Both the position numbers and the translations under genes were made by a program. From Zhengitettix transpicula (lineage: Eukaryota > Arthropoda > Insecta > Orthoptera > Tetrigidae), in assembly GCA_037074705.1 (NCBI GenBank), contig CM073593.1, forward strand, positions 59,809,501 to 59,873,500: 64,000 nt of DNA, written 5' to 3'. This document shows, piece after piece, positions 48,428-60,110 of this stretch. The notes beneath the pieces were generated by a model, which was not told the DNA's origin, searched no databases, and worked only from the letters and a program-made list of their open reading frames with translations. The number at the start of each line of letters is the position of its first letter. Position 1 is the first letter of the stretch.

Positions 48428-48461
48428 ATGCCGTAGTGAGAGGTTATTCATGCTACGGCAT
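48428..48461. repeat. Short perfect hairpin ATGCCGTAG / CTACGGCAT
   Basis: Nine-base perfect inverted arms (48428-48436 and 48453-48461) around a 16-base loop. No T-run follows and no gene precedes it, so a terminator role is not indicated. Confidence 0.7.
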
Positions 48462-48470
48462 TGTTATTAT

Positions 48471-48578
48471 TTTTAGAGTAACAGTGTACATGCGGTTAAT
48501 CCACATGGTATCAATTCCCCTTTAATAGCACAGGAAGGGATTTGAATGGAGGATGCGAAAGTGTAGAACAAGGTAGAA
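48471..48578 (-). mobile_element. Retroposon family A, 3'-end fragment
   Basis: Holds reversed TTCCTGTGCTATTAAAGGGG, CCATGTGGATTAA and a CTGTTACTCTAAAA end. Only the last 100 bp or so of the element remains, as expected of 5'-truncated retroposition. Confidence 0.8.
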
Positions 48579-48864
48579 ATTATTTTTTTTTTGCTGGTTA
48601 TCTTCTCGGTAACTGCGAGAGAGACGGTATATACAATGTGAACTTTCATGTCGATTTTCTCAATGTGTTCCAAGGCCAACAGTAAGGAATACAATTCTGG
48701 GGTTGTAATAGAGTAATGTGGGTTTAACGTTTGCGTTGTATTTATATTACTTGCAAAATATACAATACTGCCCGTACCGTTGGGGTTTTAGCCCTGTCTA
48801 AATTTATTTAGTTGTAGGTACAGTATTTGTCTCTCAATATATAGAATTTGTTCCTCCATTCCTA

Positions 48865-49098
48865 CGAATCTGTTTGGTCAAAGATTGAAGTATTTCCCGG
48901 TGTAATTGTTCGATAAACAGTTCTCGGTTTTCACACGGGTTTAGCATATTTAAACCCGACGTTTCGACAACTAAAATCTCTGTCGTCATCTTCTAGGCGA
49001 AGTGAAGATGACGATAAATATTTTAGTCGTCGGAACGTCGGCTTTAAATATACTACACCCGTGTGAAAACCGAGAACTGTTTATCGAATCTGTTTGGT
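48865..49098 (-). mobile_element. Family B palindromic element with 14-bp target duplication
   Basis: CGAATCTGTTTGGT at 48865-48878 is repeated exactly at 49085-49098 and flanks a 206-bp element (48879-49084). Positions 48909-49088 form an almost perfect 180-bp palindrome. The remaining 30 bp on the left is a non-palindromic tail (CAAAGATTGAAG...CCGGTGTAATTG) shared with the 59-kb copy. Both arms hold GTTCTCGG, CACACGGGT, GACGTTTCGAC and GTCATCTTC blocks. There is no coding capacity. Confidence 0.85.
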
Positions 49099-49404
49099 GT
49101 CGGTTTCTATTATAGTTAATGTCTATGGTTGGATTTAGAAAGTAAATGGCATTTCCATCTCTGGTACAATACTTTTGTTAAGATTATCTCTGACGATTTT
49201 TGTCCGTTGATATTATAATAAAAATAAACGTGGGGTAATCAATTTAATTTTAAATATTTTAAGGATTAAACATATGTTTTCGGTGCCAGATTCGGTCACA
49301 GAATGGGTTAATGTAGTTAATCTGTTAATTTTTAAAATAATTATCACCACGAACACAGTTATTTTGTAATATTTATTACTTTTAGGAAGAATAAAAGCAC
49401 CTTC
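49099..49404. other. A+T-rich DNA, no feature seen
   Basis: Nothing supported on either strand. Confidence 0.45.
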
Positions 49405-49750
49405 ATGGCGCGTCATCTCCTAGCCCTTGTATTATGGACAAGGATTTAATTTCAGTGAGATATGTGGAGCGGCATTCATCTCTGACCGAAACTGGAAGCA
49501 ACTATTGTCATTGGGGCTGAGCTCTGTGCAGGATACTTGGAGCTCTAATCAAATACCGGACGCCGCTGAGCGCAGGAATGTGGTTTGGTGTGGCCTCAGA
49601 GCGTTCCCCAATAATAATCGGCACAACAGAGATAAGAAAGGCACGAGAGACAAGAAAACGCGAGCTGCAAAATTCCCAAAGGTTAGGTTTGCGTTCCTCT
49701 CCGGTTCGTCTCTAAATTCCTCCATTACCCTAATTTATTTATTATCATAG
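49405..49750 (+). other. G+C-raised block with a 107-codon open frame, not called as a gene
   Basis: The plus-strand frame 49427-49750 has a charged middle (Arg/Lys-rich around residues 65-80) and no domain I recognise. An AAAG|GTTAGG donor-like word lies within it at about 49681. It could be an exon, but support is thin. Confidence 0.2.
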
Positions 49751-50179
49751 ACAGCAAATTATATTCAATAAATTTTTCAGTACTCTTCAACATATGACAA
49801 CGCTAAGGTTTATTTAAGTTTTCCAAAATAATCCAACTTATATATTGACATTATACATTATGTATAAGTTATCACCTTTCATCACATTCTTTATTTCAGG
49901 CTCCAGGAAGAGTGTTTCATTTTATATCAAAACTTGGACATGTATCAATAGTCAAACACTATATCAGGGAACTGATTCCCCTAATTATCATAATTTAGAC
50001 AAATGACTTATTCATGAAATTATTGTATCTTTAAGTATGATCCTTGTCTGAATGCTTATTTCTGTGTTTTAAAACATTTGTTACAATATATGTTATTTTT
50101 TCTTTCTGCTTTACTAATTAATTGTTTGGATAATTTTGTTTCAATGGTTTATTACGGATTGTATAGTATAAAACTATTG
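49751..50179. other. A+T-rich DNA, no feature seen
   Basis: Nothing supported on either strand. Confidence 0.45.
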
Positions 50180-50397
50180 TACGAGGGTGGTCTGAAAAGT
50201 TTCCGATCCAACAATGATGGAAGATATTTTTTTAAAAATTTTTATTTTTATTTTTATTTTTATTTTTCAACATAGTCTCCTTGTAACTCTACACACTTCT
50301 CCCAGCGATGCTCCCATCTCTGTAAATTCACTATATTTTATTTACTGGTGCTTCCATCTTCACGTTGAGGTCGGAAACTTTTCAGACCACCCTCGTA
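50180..50397 (-). mobile_element. Mariner-derived MITE with TA duplication
   Basis: Perfect 25-bp terminal inverted repeats (50182-50206 and 50371-50395, starting CGAGGGTGGTCTGAAAAG) are flanked by TA at 50180-50181 and 50396-50397, the mariner target duplication. The 214-bp interior keeps only the end of the transposase gene; the catalytic DDE/D domain is deleted. It could move only with a transposase supplied in trans. A TTTTTA tandem run at about 50237-50265 has expanded next to the old stop codon. Confidence 0.95.
50260..50319 (-). pseudogene. Mariner transposase C-terminal remnant
   Basis: The minus strand encodes RWEKCVELQGDYVEK followed by TAA (50260-50262). This is the characteristic C-terminus of mariner-family transposases. 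Only about 19 codons survive and the frame is still intact. Confidence 0.9.
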
Positions 50398-52090
50398 AGT
50401 ATATATTTGGAGGAATTCTGTTACTTCATTTGAAAACCAGCTGAACATAAATCTATTCTAGTCTGTAAAATATTTGAAGGAAAACTGAAACATTAACTGA
50501 TAATACAAAACCAAGCTTAATATTTCATATCTCAGCAGTTAAATTTTAACTTCAGAGAGGTTATTCTGATAACAATCACATTACGGAAAACCATACATTT
50601 TCGAAATTCTACTATTAATAAAATAAAGTGGTTTTATTTTACAATACTGATAATTAATCAAATACAATATTAGAAATTGTTATGATTAATAATTAGTAAA
50701 CATAGATTTTTATAAATAGAAAGCCACAATTTACGAAAAATTATGTCCTTGTGCCAATTACATCTAGTTTACATATTCCTTAAAGGGAATAAATTGACAA
50801 TTTAAACTCATGTCACAATCTTCACAAAGATTATATATAGCTTTCTCAGCCAATACTTTTTTAAAGCCAAAGACAATTTTTTAATTTAATTTATTTAAGT
50901 TTTTCAGGTAGTTTATTGAAAAACCACAGGCCTTTTATAAAACAGTCGTGTTTTTGGGAAACAAAATAGGTTTGGGCTCATAAATAGCAACTATTTTCCC
51001 TTATTTCCCTATTTTGTCATACCAATTTTGTTTAAAATATTAAAACAACATTGAAAGCTGGGTTTATTGAAGAGTAGATATGGATATCACGGACGCCTTT
51101 TTGGGGGTCAAAAATTTCTGTCGAGAATTTTGAGACTACCAAATGAAAAATTTATTCCAGAACAAAATGCTGAATTAGGTTACAATAACTGTTTAGTACG
51201 ACAGACAAGAAATTGATATGGAAAGATGAATACAGAGTGGCCATAAAAATCACGAAGGAAATGTGTTCATAAAAAATAATTAAATAAAAATAGTAATAAT
51301 TTATTTAAATTAATTACTTTTCAACCAAAATGAATAATTTGTTTAGAATTTAACATTATAATAAGCTTTAGCATCGGTAAAAATGAGGGATTTTCTTCCT
51401 TATGAAATTGTTATTTAGTAAAACAAAACAAGATATTTAATGACGTCATAATTAATTTTAAGTGTTTCGTGATGCTTTCACTGTGTGTGTCAAAATTTGA
51501 TGATTAATTTGAAGAATTTTTACTGGGTTATTTCAATGAAATCTGCTTAGTTTATATTTTATATGATTAATAATTTATTTTTTTGGTATTTTTGAATCTC
51601 TCTTTAAATTTTATTACACACGCAACTTAAATAATGGAGTTTGTATTAACGGTTTATGAAAAAAGTCACCAATATTACTTTTACCTTTTTTAATGCTTGT
51701 ATATATATTCAATAATCATTAAAAGACATTTTTAGCAAAAAGTTATTAATGTTAACGTTTTTATTTAAAAGGCAAACAACCTCTTCATGTCGTTGGGATT
51801 TCAAGTTTTTTCCTGAAGTTATAAACGTTTACTTAGTGTAGGTATGAACATTACTTATTACTGTCATTACGTATCATATTATAATATCAAGTCAAACGTA
51901 TTAGTCAGACAGGAATTCTTTTTTAATAGTGAAAAATGTCTCGTAATAGTTGTTAAATATATCTAATTAAACGTGAAAAATTGAAAAGAATATTGTAGGC
52001 ACCTGATAGATTAATTTTAGGTACAGGATAATTAAATATTTATTAAAAAATGTGTACAATGACAATCCCTATTTTATAAATAAACAGTAC
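50398..52090. other. A+T-rich DNA, no feature supported
   Basis: No repeat family or exon recognised. Confidence 0.45.
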
Positions 52091-52500
52091 GACAAAGATA
52101 AAAATAACGTATGCTCCTTCACGGGTTCTTGCGCCTTCCGGGCGTAGCAACTTTGCAGACGTTATGTGAAAGTAACTGGGAGACACCTCATTTGAAAGTC
52201 AGATGTGTGGAGCTTGTAAGTTGAGCCCGTTGTATTATTTATCAACAGTTCCTAGAGTAACCGAGATAACTCGTTTCTGCGTAAAAAGCAGCCAGAGGGG
52301 GCCTAATGCTCGCTATCGCGTAATGGATTATACTGGCTGGGCAGGTGCACAGATTCTGCATTTCTTTAAGCCTCTGTCACGGGAAAAATAAATGCCCACA
52401 CAGAAAAGCAAAACCGATGTAACGCAGACTAAGTAATTTTTACAGCTGTTGCGAGCCCCTGTAGGAAGCCGAATGCAACTGCCGTGACTAACATTTTAAA
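52091..52500. other. G+C-raised block
   Basis: Contains a 62-codon plus-strand frame (52203-52391) with no domain. Unique-looking and possibly regulatory. Confidence 0.25.
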
Positions 52501-54245
52501 AAATTCCGCTTTACACAAAACAAATCCACAAATGAACGTTATCGTTGTGCGTCATACTTATAATCACATCACCGTTAACTAAGATTTTATTAATGAGCTT
52601 GTTGCTTTGTTGATGAAGCAGAGGCCTATTTGTATACATTTGGAGAAAACTTATGTTACATGCGCTGATATCTTGGAGAGTAAGCTGGTGAATACGTAAG
52701 CGTGACGCTTCTACGCATTCATATATATATATATATATTGAATTACTAATTAGAGGCCAGTAATGATTTTAATAATTGGATTGTTAGCGGAACCAATTCT
52801 TCAAAGACAACAATGTGTCGGTGGTCTTTGCCGCGAGCCGCTAGCACTGTGTGGGGCAGTCTGTCTGATATTGTAGTAGGGAGCGGAAGGCAAAATTTAA
52901 GAGAAAGAACAGCGTTGCCTAAGTATAAAGATCACAAGTTATTAAATCCAAGTATAAAGTTTGGACAGCGAGATACTTTGTAAAAAACTGCAAAGAGTAA
53001 TCAAATATTTGCGCCACATTAAGATTCCTACGCGTACTGAGATCAATATTTTCCACATAAGGACAATGTGTAACAATATGTCTGGCTGATGATCCGGAGG
53101 TGCAGCAGATCCAGTTCCCGGAGGAAAATTCAATAACTACGACCGTGTTTTTGACAATCAAGTGTAGAGTCAGTGATTCATAACCTTTTTCGTGTAAGTT
53201 GTGAGCTCGAGCCGAGGAAACTAAGTCTGGTACCAGTCGAAAGTTTTGTAAGTAGAAACCAAGTTAATTAAGTTTTTAAACGATAGTTAAAGTAATTCGT
53301 CAGATTTCGTTCGTCTCATTTTGGTTTAGATTGTTAATTTCTTAATTTATAAATACTATGATTGTTCTTTACTTATCAAGCCCAGGTAAACGACCCAGAG
53401 AGGAGAGTTATCAAATTTCTAAACATTGAATCTTTAAATGTATTTAACCTCAGAGAAAATGTTATAAATTTCCATTAAATAATAAATAGTATCGTAAAGT
53501 TTAAAGTAGTAATTATTTCTCGATCCGTCCTGTTAAATAAAATAAATTGTTTCAGAACAAATTATCAATTTAATAAAAGCAAAAATTAATTGTTTAAATA
53601 ATTTAATAAAAATTTGTTTGTTAATTAATTAATCTCTTTTTAAATTAATTACATTTTTGACGAATAAACGTGGGCCGATTTAAATAAATCATTGTTATCT
53701 ATTCATTACAATATATATTATATATTATTATTATGTATATATATATATAAAGCGTATATATGTGGAGAACAGCTATACAGGTACAACAAGTTTTGATAAT
53801 TAAATATTGAATTATCTGTTTATTTATAATTATTTAATTATTTCATGGAATACATTTTTTATTCCGTCCTTGTGGCAACATTTCGAGCAAACGTGTCGCG
53901 ATTTATTTACCTTAATGATCGTTGCATGCTGTACGTAAAAAACTCGGCAACGATTAATGATCGTGACCACAGAAAATTTGTTCAGTAAGTTAAATCACAA
54001 CTTAGTCGTCATCCAAACTGATGTAATGAATTCAAGTCTGATGATTTTGAAACTATTATATAAAATTAATTCATAGAAACCTAATTGTTTGTAGTATGAA
54101 TGTTTTATTGAATATTTCAATGATCAGATGTCACTAATATGGATAATTACTTATTAATTTAAAAAATGTTTGTTAAAATTAATTTATTGTAAAATTTATT
54201 AACATTTTTAACATTATCGGTCAGGAATTGGTTTCAGGCTGTTGG
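52501..54245. other. A+T-rich DNA with small TA tracts
   Basis: A TA run lies at about 52720-52738 and another at 53737-53750. 52800-53240 is moderately G+C-raised, with overlapping minus-strand frames (52919-53161) lacking a domain. Confidence 0.35.
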
Positions 54246-54251
54246 AAACAG

Positions 54252-54310
54252 CGGTGTAGCATTGTTGGTTAGGCGCTACGACTAAATTCTAAAGAGGTGT
54301 GAATCATACA
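54252..54310 (+). mobile_element. tRNA-like SINE head, degenerate
   Basis: TGTAGCATTGTTGGTTAGGC resembles a tRNA D-arm/A-box region. The B box is represented only by GGTGTGAATCA. No cloverleaf forms. Confidence 0.35.
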
Positions 54311-54574
54311 ATTTTATTCGTTATTATTTCGATGCCGTGATGCTTATGAAATTATCTGATTGACAAATTCCTAATAATCTTCGGGAATTTGTTAGAGACA
54401 TGGACAGTCTGCGATAGATAGCGTATTGGCGGAGCAAGTTCGTGCACGGTGGGGGCCACCAGATTGTTATGAAAACATTTTATTATTTCAGTTATTAGTC
54501 CAAATTATGATGTTAAAATACTAAAATTCCTTTCCAAACCGTAGGCAAATTAAATGTATTTTAGTTCACAAATT

Positions 54575-54665
54575 CTGATTTGGGGAATTATTCCATCCTG
54601 TTTGATGCGATGAAATTCGAACCAGGGAACTGTGTGACGAAATACAGTTCAACCTAGTTGTTATT
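54575..54665 (-). mobile_element. tRNA-like SINE head
   Basis: The minus strand has GGTTCGAATTT (54613-54623), a near-match to the B box, downstream of an AACTAGGTTGAACTGTA A-box-like word. It resembles the SINE at 46960-47165. Confidence 0.4.
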
Positions 54666-55052
54666 GGGGACATAATCTTTAATTAACAATATACACGGTA
54701 TGCAGGGGAACCATCCCCGAACAATATGTGCGTCAATTTACTAAGGTGAAACAATAACAATTTTGAGGACGGACAATTCAACAAAAACTGTAAGCTATAA
54801 AATTCATAATTACATGTTTATCTGTGAAATAGTTTCATTCATCCACAGCGTTATTCAGGAAGCACTGTTTCTAATTTAGCAATTCTCGACAGTACGTTGA
54901 TGAAAGAGATGTCATATGAATTTAAAATGAATTTCAAGCCGGAGACATTGCTACCTTTTTGTGAAAATTTATGTTTTAACGTCTGCGGTAAAAGTATGAA
55001 AACTTGCAGTCAAACTGTTGGCGCTCAAAAATGTATAAAAAAATTCTGTTTT
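54666..55052. other. Spacer, no gene seen
   Basis: Mixed composition. The 126-codon plus-strand frame that starts at 54897 runs into the family A element and is not a gene. Confidence 0.4.
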
Positions 55053-55655
55053 AAATACTCAAATTCCAACGAAGGTCTGCGAGGGATATTCTTTCGCAGG
55101 CAATACCTGCGAGGGATGTTCTCTCGCAGGCAGAACCTTTTAGGAGAGATACGAAGGGGCTACCTTTGGGAATGCCTTTTCCTCTCCGTTTTTGAACTAA
55201 GGTTCCCACAAGCCGAGACACCTCGGCCTGTTCTGAGAGGTGTATGTTCCGGGTCACAGACCTTGGGCATACGGTAAGAGTTGTCCGCTATTCCCATTGA
55301 AATAGTCGGCCAGCTGCCTCCTAAACTGGTCGAGGCACGGAGAAGGGAATGCTGCGACCCCACAGCAAACTCTTCTCCCGCTATCGGAAGGGCGTGGGCC
55401 AAGTACCCAATGTCCGACCTACCCGATGCAGGTTTTTCTAGGGTTTTCCCTGCATTACTTTAGGCGAATGCTGGGTAGGATCCTTAAACCATAGCCCTGG
55501 GGCCCTAGTAACCCTTGGCTTCCTTCCTCTACCCTTCCGCATCCCCCCTTTCAAATCCCTTCCTATGCTATTAAAGGGGAGTTGCCCAATGTGGATCACC
55601 CTCATGTAGCCTGTTGCCCTAAAAAAAATAAAAAAATAAAAATACTCAAATTCCA
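55053..55655 (+). mobile_element. Retroposon family A, intact reference copy with 16-bp target duplication
   Basis: AAATACTCAAATTCCA occurs at 55053-55068 and again at 55640-55655, bracketing a 571-bp element that ends in an A-rich tail (55620-55639). A long direct duplication and an A-tail are the marks of LINE-driven retroposition. The 5' end holds two tandem hairpin units of about 29 bp, the second with a perfect CCTGCGAG/CTCGCAGG stem (55106-55130). No tRNA, 5S or 7SL-type head is recognisable, so it may be a SINE of unusual origin or the 3' end of an unknown LINE. An 80-codon frame antisense to the tail (55160-55402) is shared in part by other copies. Confidence 0.92.
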
Positions 55656-58130
55656 TTTATATGCAGCTGTTAATTTGATCTAAAAACATTTGTATTAGTG
55701 AATTGTATTAAAGTTACGTGTGTTCTAAAACCTTGAGTTTGTGTTTCCTCATTTCACGTTAAATAAGCTGATTGCGTTCGGCGCATCCGTATCTGAGCGG
55801 CGTGACGTCAGAGAAGAGAAATAGCTGGCGTCAAAATATTAACTTCAAAATTAACTTAATTTTCTTATTAGAAATAACTAATTATATATACTTAAATTGA
55901 TTCATATATATTTATCAATATATATTTATTGTGTACTACTTTCCATAATACAAATATTCGAATTATTTGATACCTTGAAAATTATACGATGGCAGAAATA
56001 GAATTTTCGTTAATTTAATATATGCATACATATTTATTTCCTAAGTCTGGAAAAAAGCACACCATATACAGTATTTATGATGATGATTTACTGATGTAAT
56101 AGGAATCATGTACTAGAACAAATCAATTATTTTTATTCTGAATGAGATTATATTAATTATCAAAGTCTTTACACACGCCTAAGAATCAAAATTAATTAAT
56201 CAAATAATATGGTTATAATTTTACGAGGTTCTAAGGTGTGGCTTAAATATTAAGATATTTTTTTCTATATATATGAAAAAAATTTAAAAGAATCTAATAT
56301 TTGACAAAAGTTAAATTCATATTAAGTAATTAACACTTCTTATATAAACTTTTCCTTGACGTCTACGGCATTAGATAAGTAAAAGAGAGTTCAGAAGGTG
56401 TAGACGTCTTTACTCAGTAACTGGGATTCTGAGTTTGAAGTTTACGTATTCAATTAGGTTTTAGAGGGAAAACAGAAGGCACAAAGTTGACGGCGAGCTT
56501 CGACGATTACGTTTTCGGTTGGAAACGCACAAGTTACGATTTAAGTTAGCTCAGAAACCTTAGATCTGGTCACGAAGCAAGGAGAGCACATCAAAGGCTA
56601 AATTTTATTTCCTTTAAACATTTCTATTTAATCCGATGAAACATGGCACGTAGGAAAAAACTTATTTTACTTCCTACCTCTTTCCAGAAGCCATCAAAAT
56701 TAATGTTACTTTCTCTTTCATTCATTTTTTCTTGAATGAAATATTAATTTAAAAGGCATATATATTACATAAATATATCATAAAATTATTTATAGGTTCT
56801 ATCGTAATCAAAATTTTAGATATAATATGTATAAATTTAATACTATATTATTCGAAAATGTTTGTATATTTTTATACTCAAAACTGATCTTAAGTCTATT
56901 ATACTAAAAGTATGATTCAAATTTACTCTGTGCACGTTTAAATGTAGATAGAGTTCTTTATTCACATAGGTATTTGTCCTTCAGATTTAACTTTAATTTA
57001 ACAATACTAATAATTATTTATTAGCCATGATTATTTTCTAAATTGATGCAGTTCTAAAGGTTTTAAAAAAATTCTCCCTTATACCAATGATGATTTTCTT
57101 TTATAAATCAGCTTCGTATATTTTCGAAGTTTTTCTTTCCTTAAAGATTGCCTGATTATGCATGCGTTGGTAAGATGTAGAGTAAGCTATTGAATATGTT
57201 ATTGTGACGCGAGAATCGTAAATACAGAGCGAGTGAAAGGGAAATATGTCGACAGAGACAATGCGTGTTTGAGCCGTTGAATAGTATACCAGCAAGTCTG
57301 TTAGACAACATCCGTAATAACCCTCTCTCTTTATTCAATTCTCTCTATCCCTCTTCTCCTCCTTTCTTTCATTATATCGAACACACGCGTGCCCTCTTTC
57401 ATATTTAACCGTCAAATTGTTATAATTTACATTTTTAAAATATTTAGACTGCTAATAGAATAAATAAGATACTTTATCATTATATTTTGTAACAAATCAA
57501 TGAAAACACATAAAATATATAATTTTTTATCAACATTAGATGAATTCGCACATATTTGCTAAAATTAGAACTGAGATGTAAAGTAAACAAATGTAGTTTG
57601 ATGACGGAAGTCGAGCTTCATAAAATTTATAAAAAAACGAGACAAATGAGATTTGATTTTCTTATTTATTTTATCACAATTTTTGAGTTAAATAACATCA
57701 CAACGATCCTACAGAACTTTTCGATTTCGTCAGGTAACTATAAATAGTCAGATCTGCAAAAAAAAAAAATATACCGCTTAAAACAGGACGAATTAGAAAC
57801 TTTCCTAAATAATAATATTCTCCTCCGGTTTCCCAAAGTACAGTTATTTTCTTTCCTTAATGAGTCTTTCAACTCTATCACTAGAATAATATACTTTTAC
57901 TCCTTTTCTTCCTAGCTCATTAAGCTTTATTGTCTTTTCTTCGGATGAGATAGAACTCCCGTTAAAAACCCTAAATAAATTGAATACTGGTTGGAGTTAA
58001 TTATTGAACCACTGGATTATTTATAACGTAGTATGCAAGGAATGTGAAATATTCTCATGTACAATTTTTTAACATCTTTTACGGTCCAAAAAAAATCTTG
58101 TTTTCGTATCAGCCGAATCCTGTATCAAGA
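55656..58130. other. A+T-rich DNA, no feature supported
   Basis: A pyrimidine-rich run lies at about 57310-57375. Open frames at 57101-57338 (-) and 57556-57747 (+) show no domain. Confidence 0.45.
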
Positions 58131-58735
58131 ATTCTCAAAGTATTTTCGATTCCTGAATATATTTTGAAACCGCATACATCTGCCCTATTGTGATAAAGTA
58201 ATACACACCTCGACAGTTCCATTCCGAGGCGTTACGAAGTTCGCGGAACAATTTATCGGCGAGATAAATCTCGGTAACAAGCAGCACGCGTACAACTCCA
58301 GGGAAAGTGGCGACTCTCCGGATAAATGTAGCGACTTTTCCACTCGGAATTGCTTTCAGCTTGGTATTTTTCTCCTCTTTTGGCCGCCAATAGCAGAGGT
58401 GGACCTTGCATGAGCCTCGCAACTCATTAAAATGTAAATTCAGTAGTTGCGGCGCTGCCGGAGACTGATGTGCGAAGCGGAAGTTAGCCTCGCCGCTCTT
58501 CTGTTAATTAATGCCCTATATCAGGTAGAGCTTGCCGCGCTTATCAAACCAGAATGAAACCCTGCATCATTTACGAGCATGAATTCACTATGTACTCACT
58601 CCCGTCTCCGTTTGCGAACAATCGTCTTTTATCTGTCCGCGCCGCCGTTGGCCGTCACGGTCGGAATTCCCGTCTACAAACGCAATCCGACGTGCGCTTT
58701 CAGACGGCGAAAAATTTATACGCTACGCATTACAA
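58131..58735. other. G+C-raised island, possibly regulatory
   Basis: Raised G+C with TTAATTAA (58503-58510) and other homeodomain-like words. Open frames on both strands (58135-58422, -; 58554-58832 and 58579-59013, +; the last 144 codons) match no family. The long plus-strand frame runs to within the first bases of the family B insertion. Confidence 0.3.
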
Positions 58736-58995
58736 GATTGAAATACAATACCATGCTACAAAACATTTCATGTCTAAATCTCGAAATCTACTACATTGCA
58801 AGGAGGAAAGGTTTATCAGTTGCAGTGCATGACAATTTCATGAGATTCCATCGGAGCACACGTGAAGTTTCAGTGTTAATTACTGGATATGACACTGTAA
58901 AGGTTAATAGAATTTGTAATTTTTACACGAATTTAAAAAATATTCGCTCTGTAGAGTCACTAATACTATTACAGCTCTGTGCATCGACACAAGAC

Positions 58996-59232
58996 GTTTA
59001 CATCGTTGGATAAAACGTTCTCGGTGTCAACAGCGATTAAAACGCGACGTTTCGACTACTGAAAGCCCTGACGTTATCTTCTAGAAGATCTTCGTTTAGA
59101 AGATGACGACTGTGCTTTCAGTCGTCGAAACGTCACGTTTTAATCGCTGTTGGCACCCGTGTGAATACCAAGAACTTTTTACCCAACAATTACACCGGGA
59201 AAGTCTTCAATCTTTGATTGTTTACATCGTTG
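58996..59232 (+). mobile_element. Family B palindromic element with 13-bp target duplication
   Basis: GTTTACATCGTTG at 58996-59008 recurs at 59220-59232 around a 211-bp element (59009-59219). Two inverted arms (GTTCTCGG..ACAGCGATTAAAACGCGACG and its complement) meet near 59090. The right end adds the non-palindromic tail ACAATTACACCGGGAAAG..CTTCAATCTTTG, also present in the 48.9-kb copy. In the right arm GATGA, a hairpin with a GACTG:CAGTC core, and GAAACGTC follow each other (59103-59133), loosely like a hammerhead core. Confidence 0.85.
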
Positions 59233-60035
59233 TTGACGAGGTTTTATTAATGCTGAAAATGGTCATCTCAGTATATAATGTAATGTTTTGCAATTAAATT
59301 TTTAAAACACCAAAATTTCAACGATTCTAATCAAATTAGACCTTTAACCATTGCCTACACTTGAGTAAAACATGTGACTTATAGAGAACGAAAACTGCGA
59401 ATAAATAAGAAGTATACGACCCTTAGTTAAATTAGGGCAAAATGTGAATTATATTTTTCGTTATTAATAGACTTCAATGTAATAACAAAAATAACATATT
59501 ACTCTTAGCGTATTGAATGAGAAATTTATTAAGTGATCTAGCGTCTATTTTTATTAATGAAGAAGCATTACGAAACCTTGTAAAATACAAATACGGACGT
59601 GTTCTTTGCATTATTTCATCTTTACCGATAGTTCTATAGAATGTGTTTTACATAAAACTCTAGTTACGAATTATAAAATCGTATTTATTTTCGCATATTG
59701 GATTTGTTTTAAGTAGAGTGTATGGAAAAATATAAACAGCGATTATTATATTAAAAAAAAATATTACGACATTTCAATAAAGTATAAGTTGAGCATTAAT
59801 CCATCTATTAACCTTTACCTTTGTCATTATTGAAAAATAATAACGGGTTGGTTGACTTAAATAAGTAAGACATAATATCTCAATAAAGAAGTACCTAATG
59901 TTTGTTAATTATATGTCTAGCTTTATTAATAAAATTCTAATAAATTAGGCTATGAAAGAAAGTGAATATTTAGTTGTAGGTCTGCCAGAGGTATATATAC
60001 AAAAGATATAGAGAAAACTCGTACGGAGCTTGAGT
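59233..60035. other. A+T-rich DNA, no feature seen
   Basis: Nothing supported on either strand. Confidence 0.45.
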
Positions 60036-60036
60036 C

Positions 60037-60110
60037 AACGGGGTAGCTCAGGTGGTAGAGCAATGCGTACATAACAATGGTCCCTAGTTTGATTCCCAGT
60101 ACTGTAGCGG
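60037..60110 (+). mobile_element. tRNA-derived SINE head or tRNA pseudogene
   Basis: TAGCTCAGGTGGTAGAGC (60044-60061) is a textbook A box and D-arm. AGTTTGATTCC (60086-60096) is a B box with two changes. The anticodon, T and acceptor stems do not pair, so this is not a working tRNA gene. Confidence 0.6.

Noticed and set aside
48428..48461. Perfect 9-bp hairpin as a transcription terminator
   Set aside because: The context is eukaryotic, with no T-run and no upstream gene.
57700..57736. Minus-strand CTGACGA followed by GAAAA near 57730-57717
   Set aside because: Only 4 nt lie between the blocks, so no stem II can form; probably chance or a heavily deleted copy.
58579..59013. 144-codon plus-strand frame
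   Set aside because: It runs through A+T-rich sequence into the 59-kb element's target duplication and first bases; no motif.
60037..60110. Functional tRNA gene
   Set aside because: The A box is excellent, but the anticodon, T and acceptor stems do not pair.
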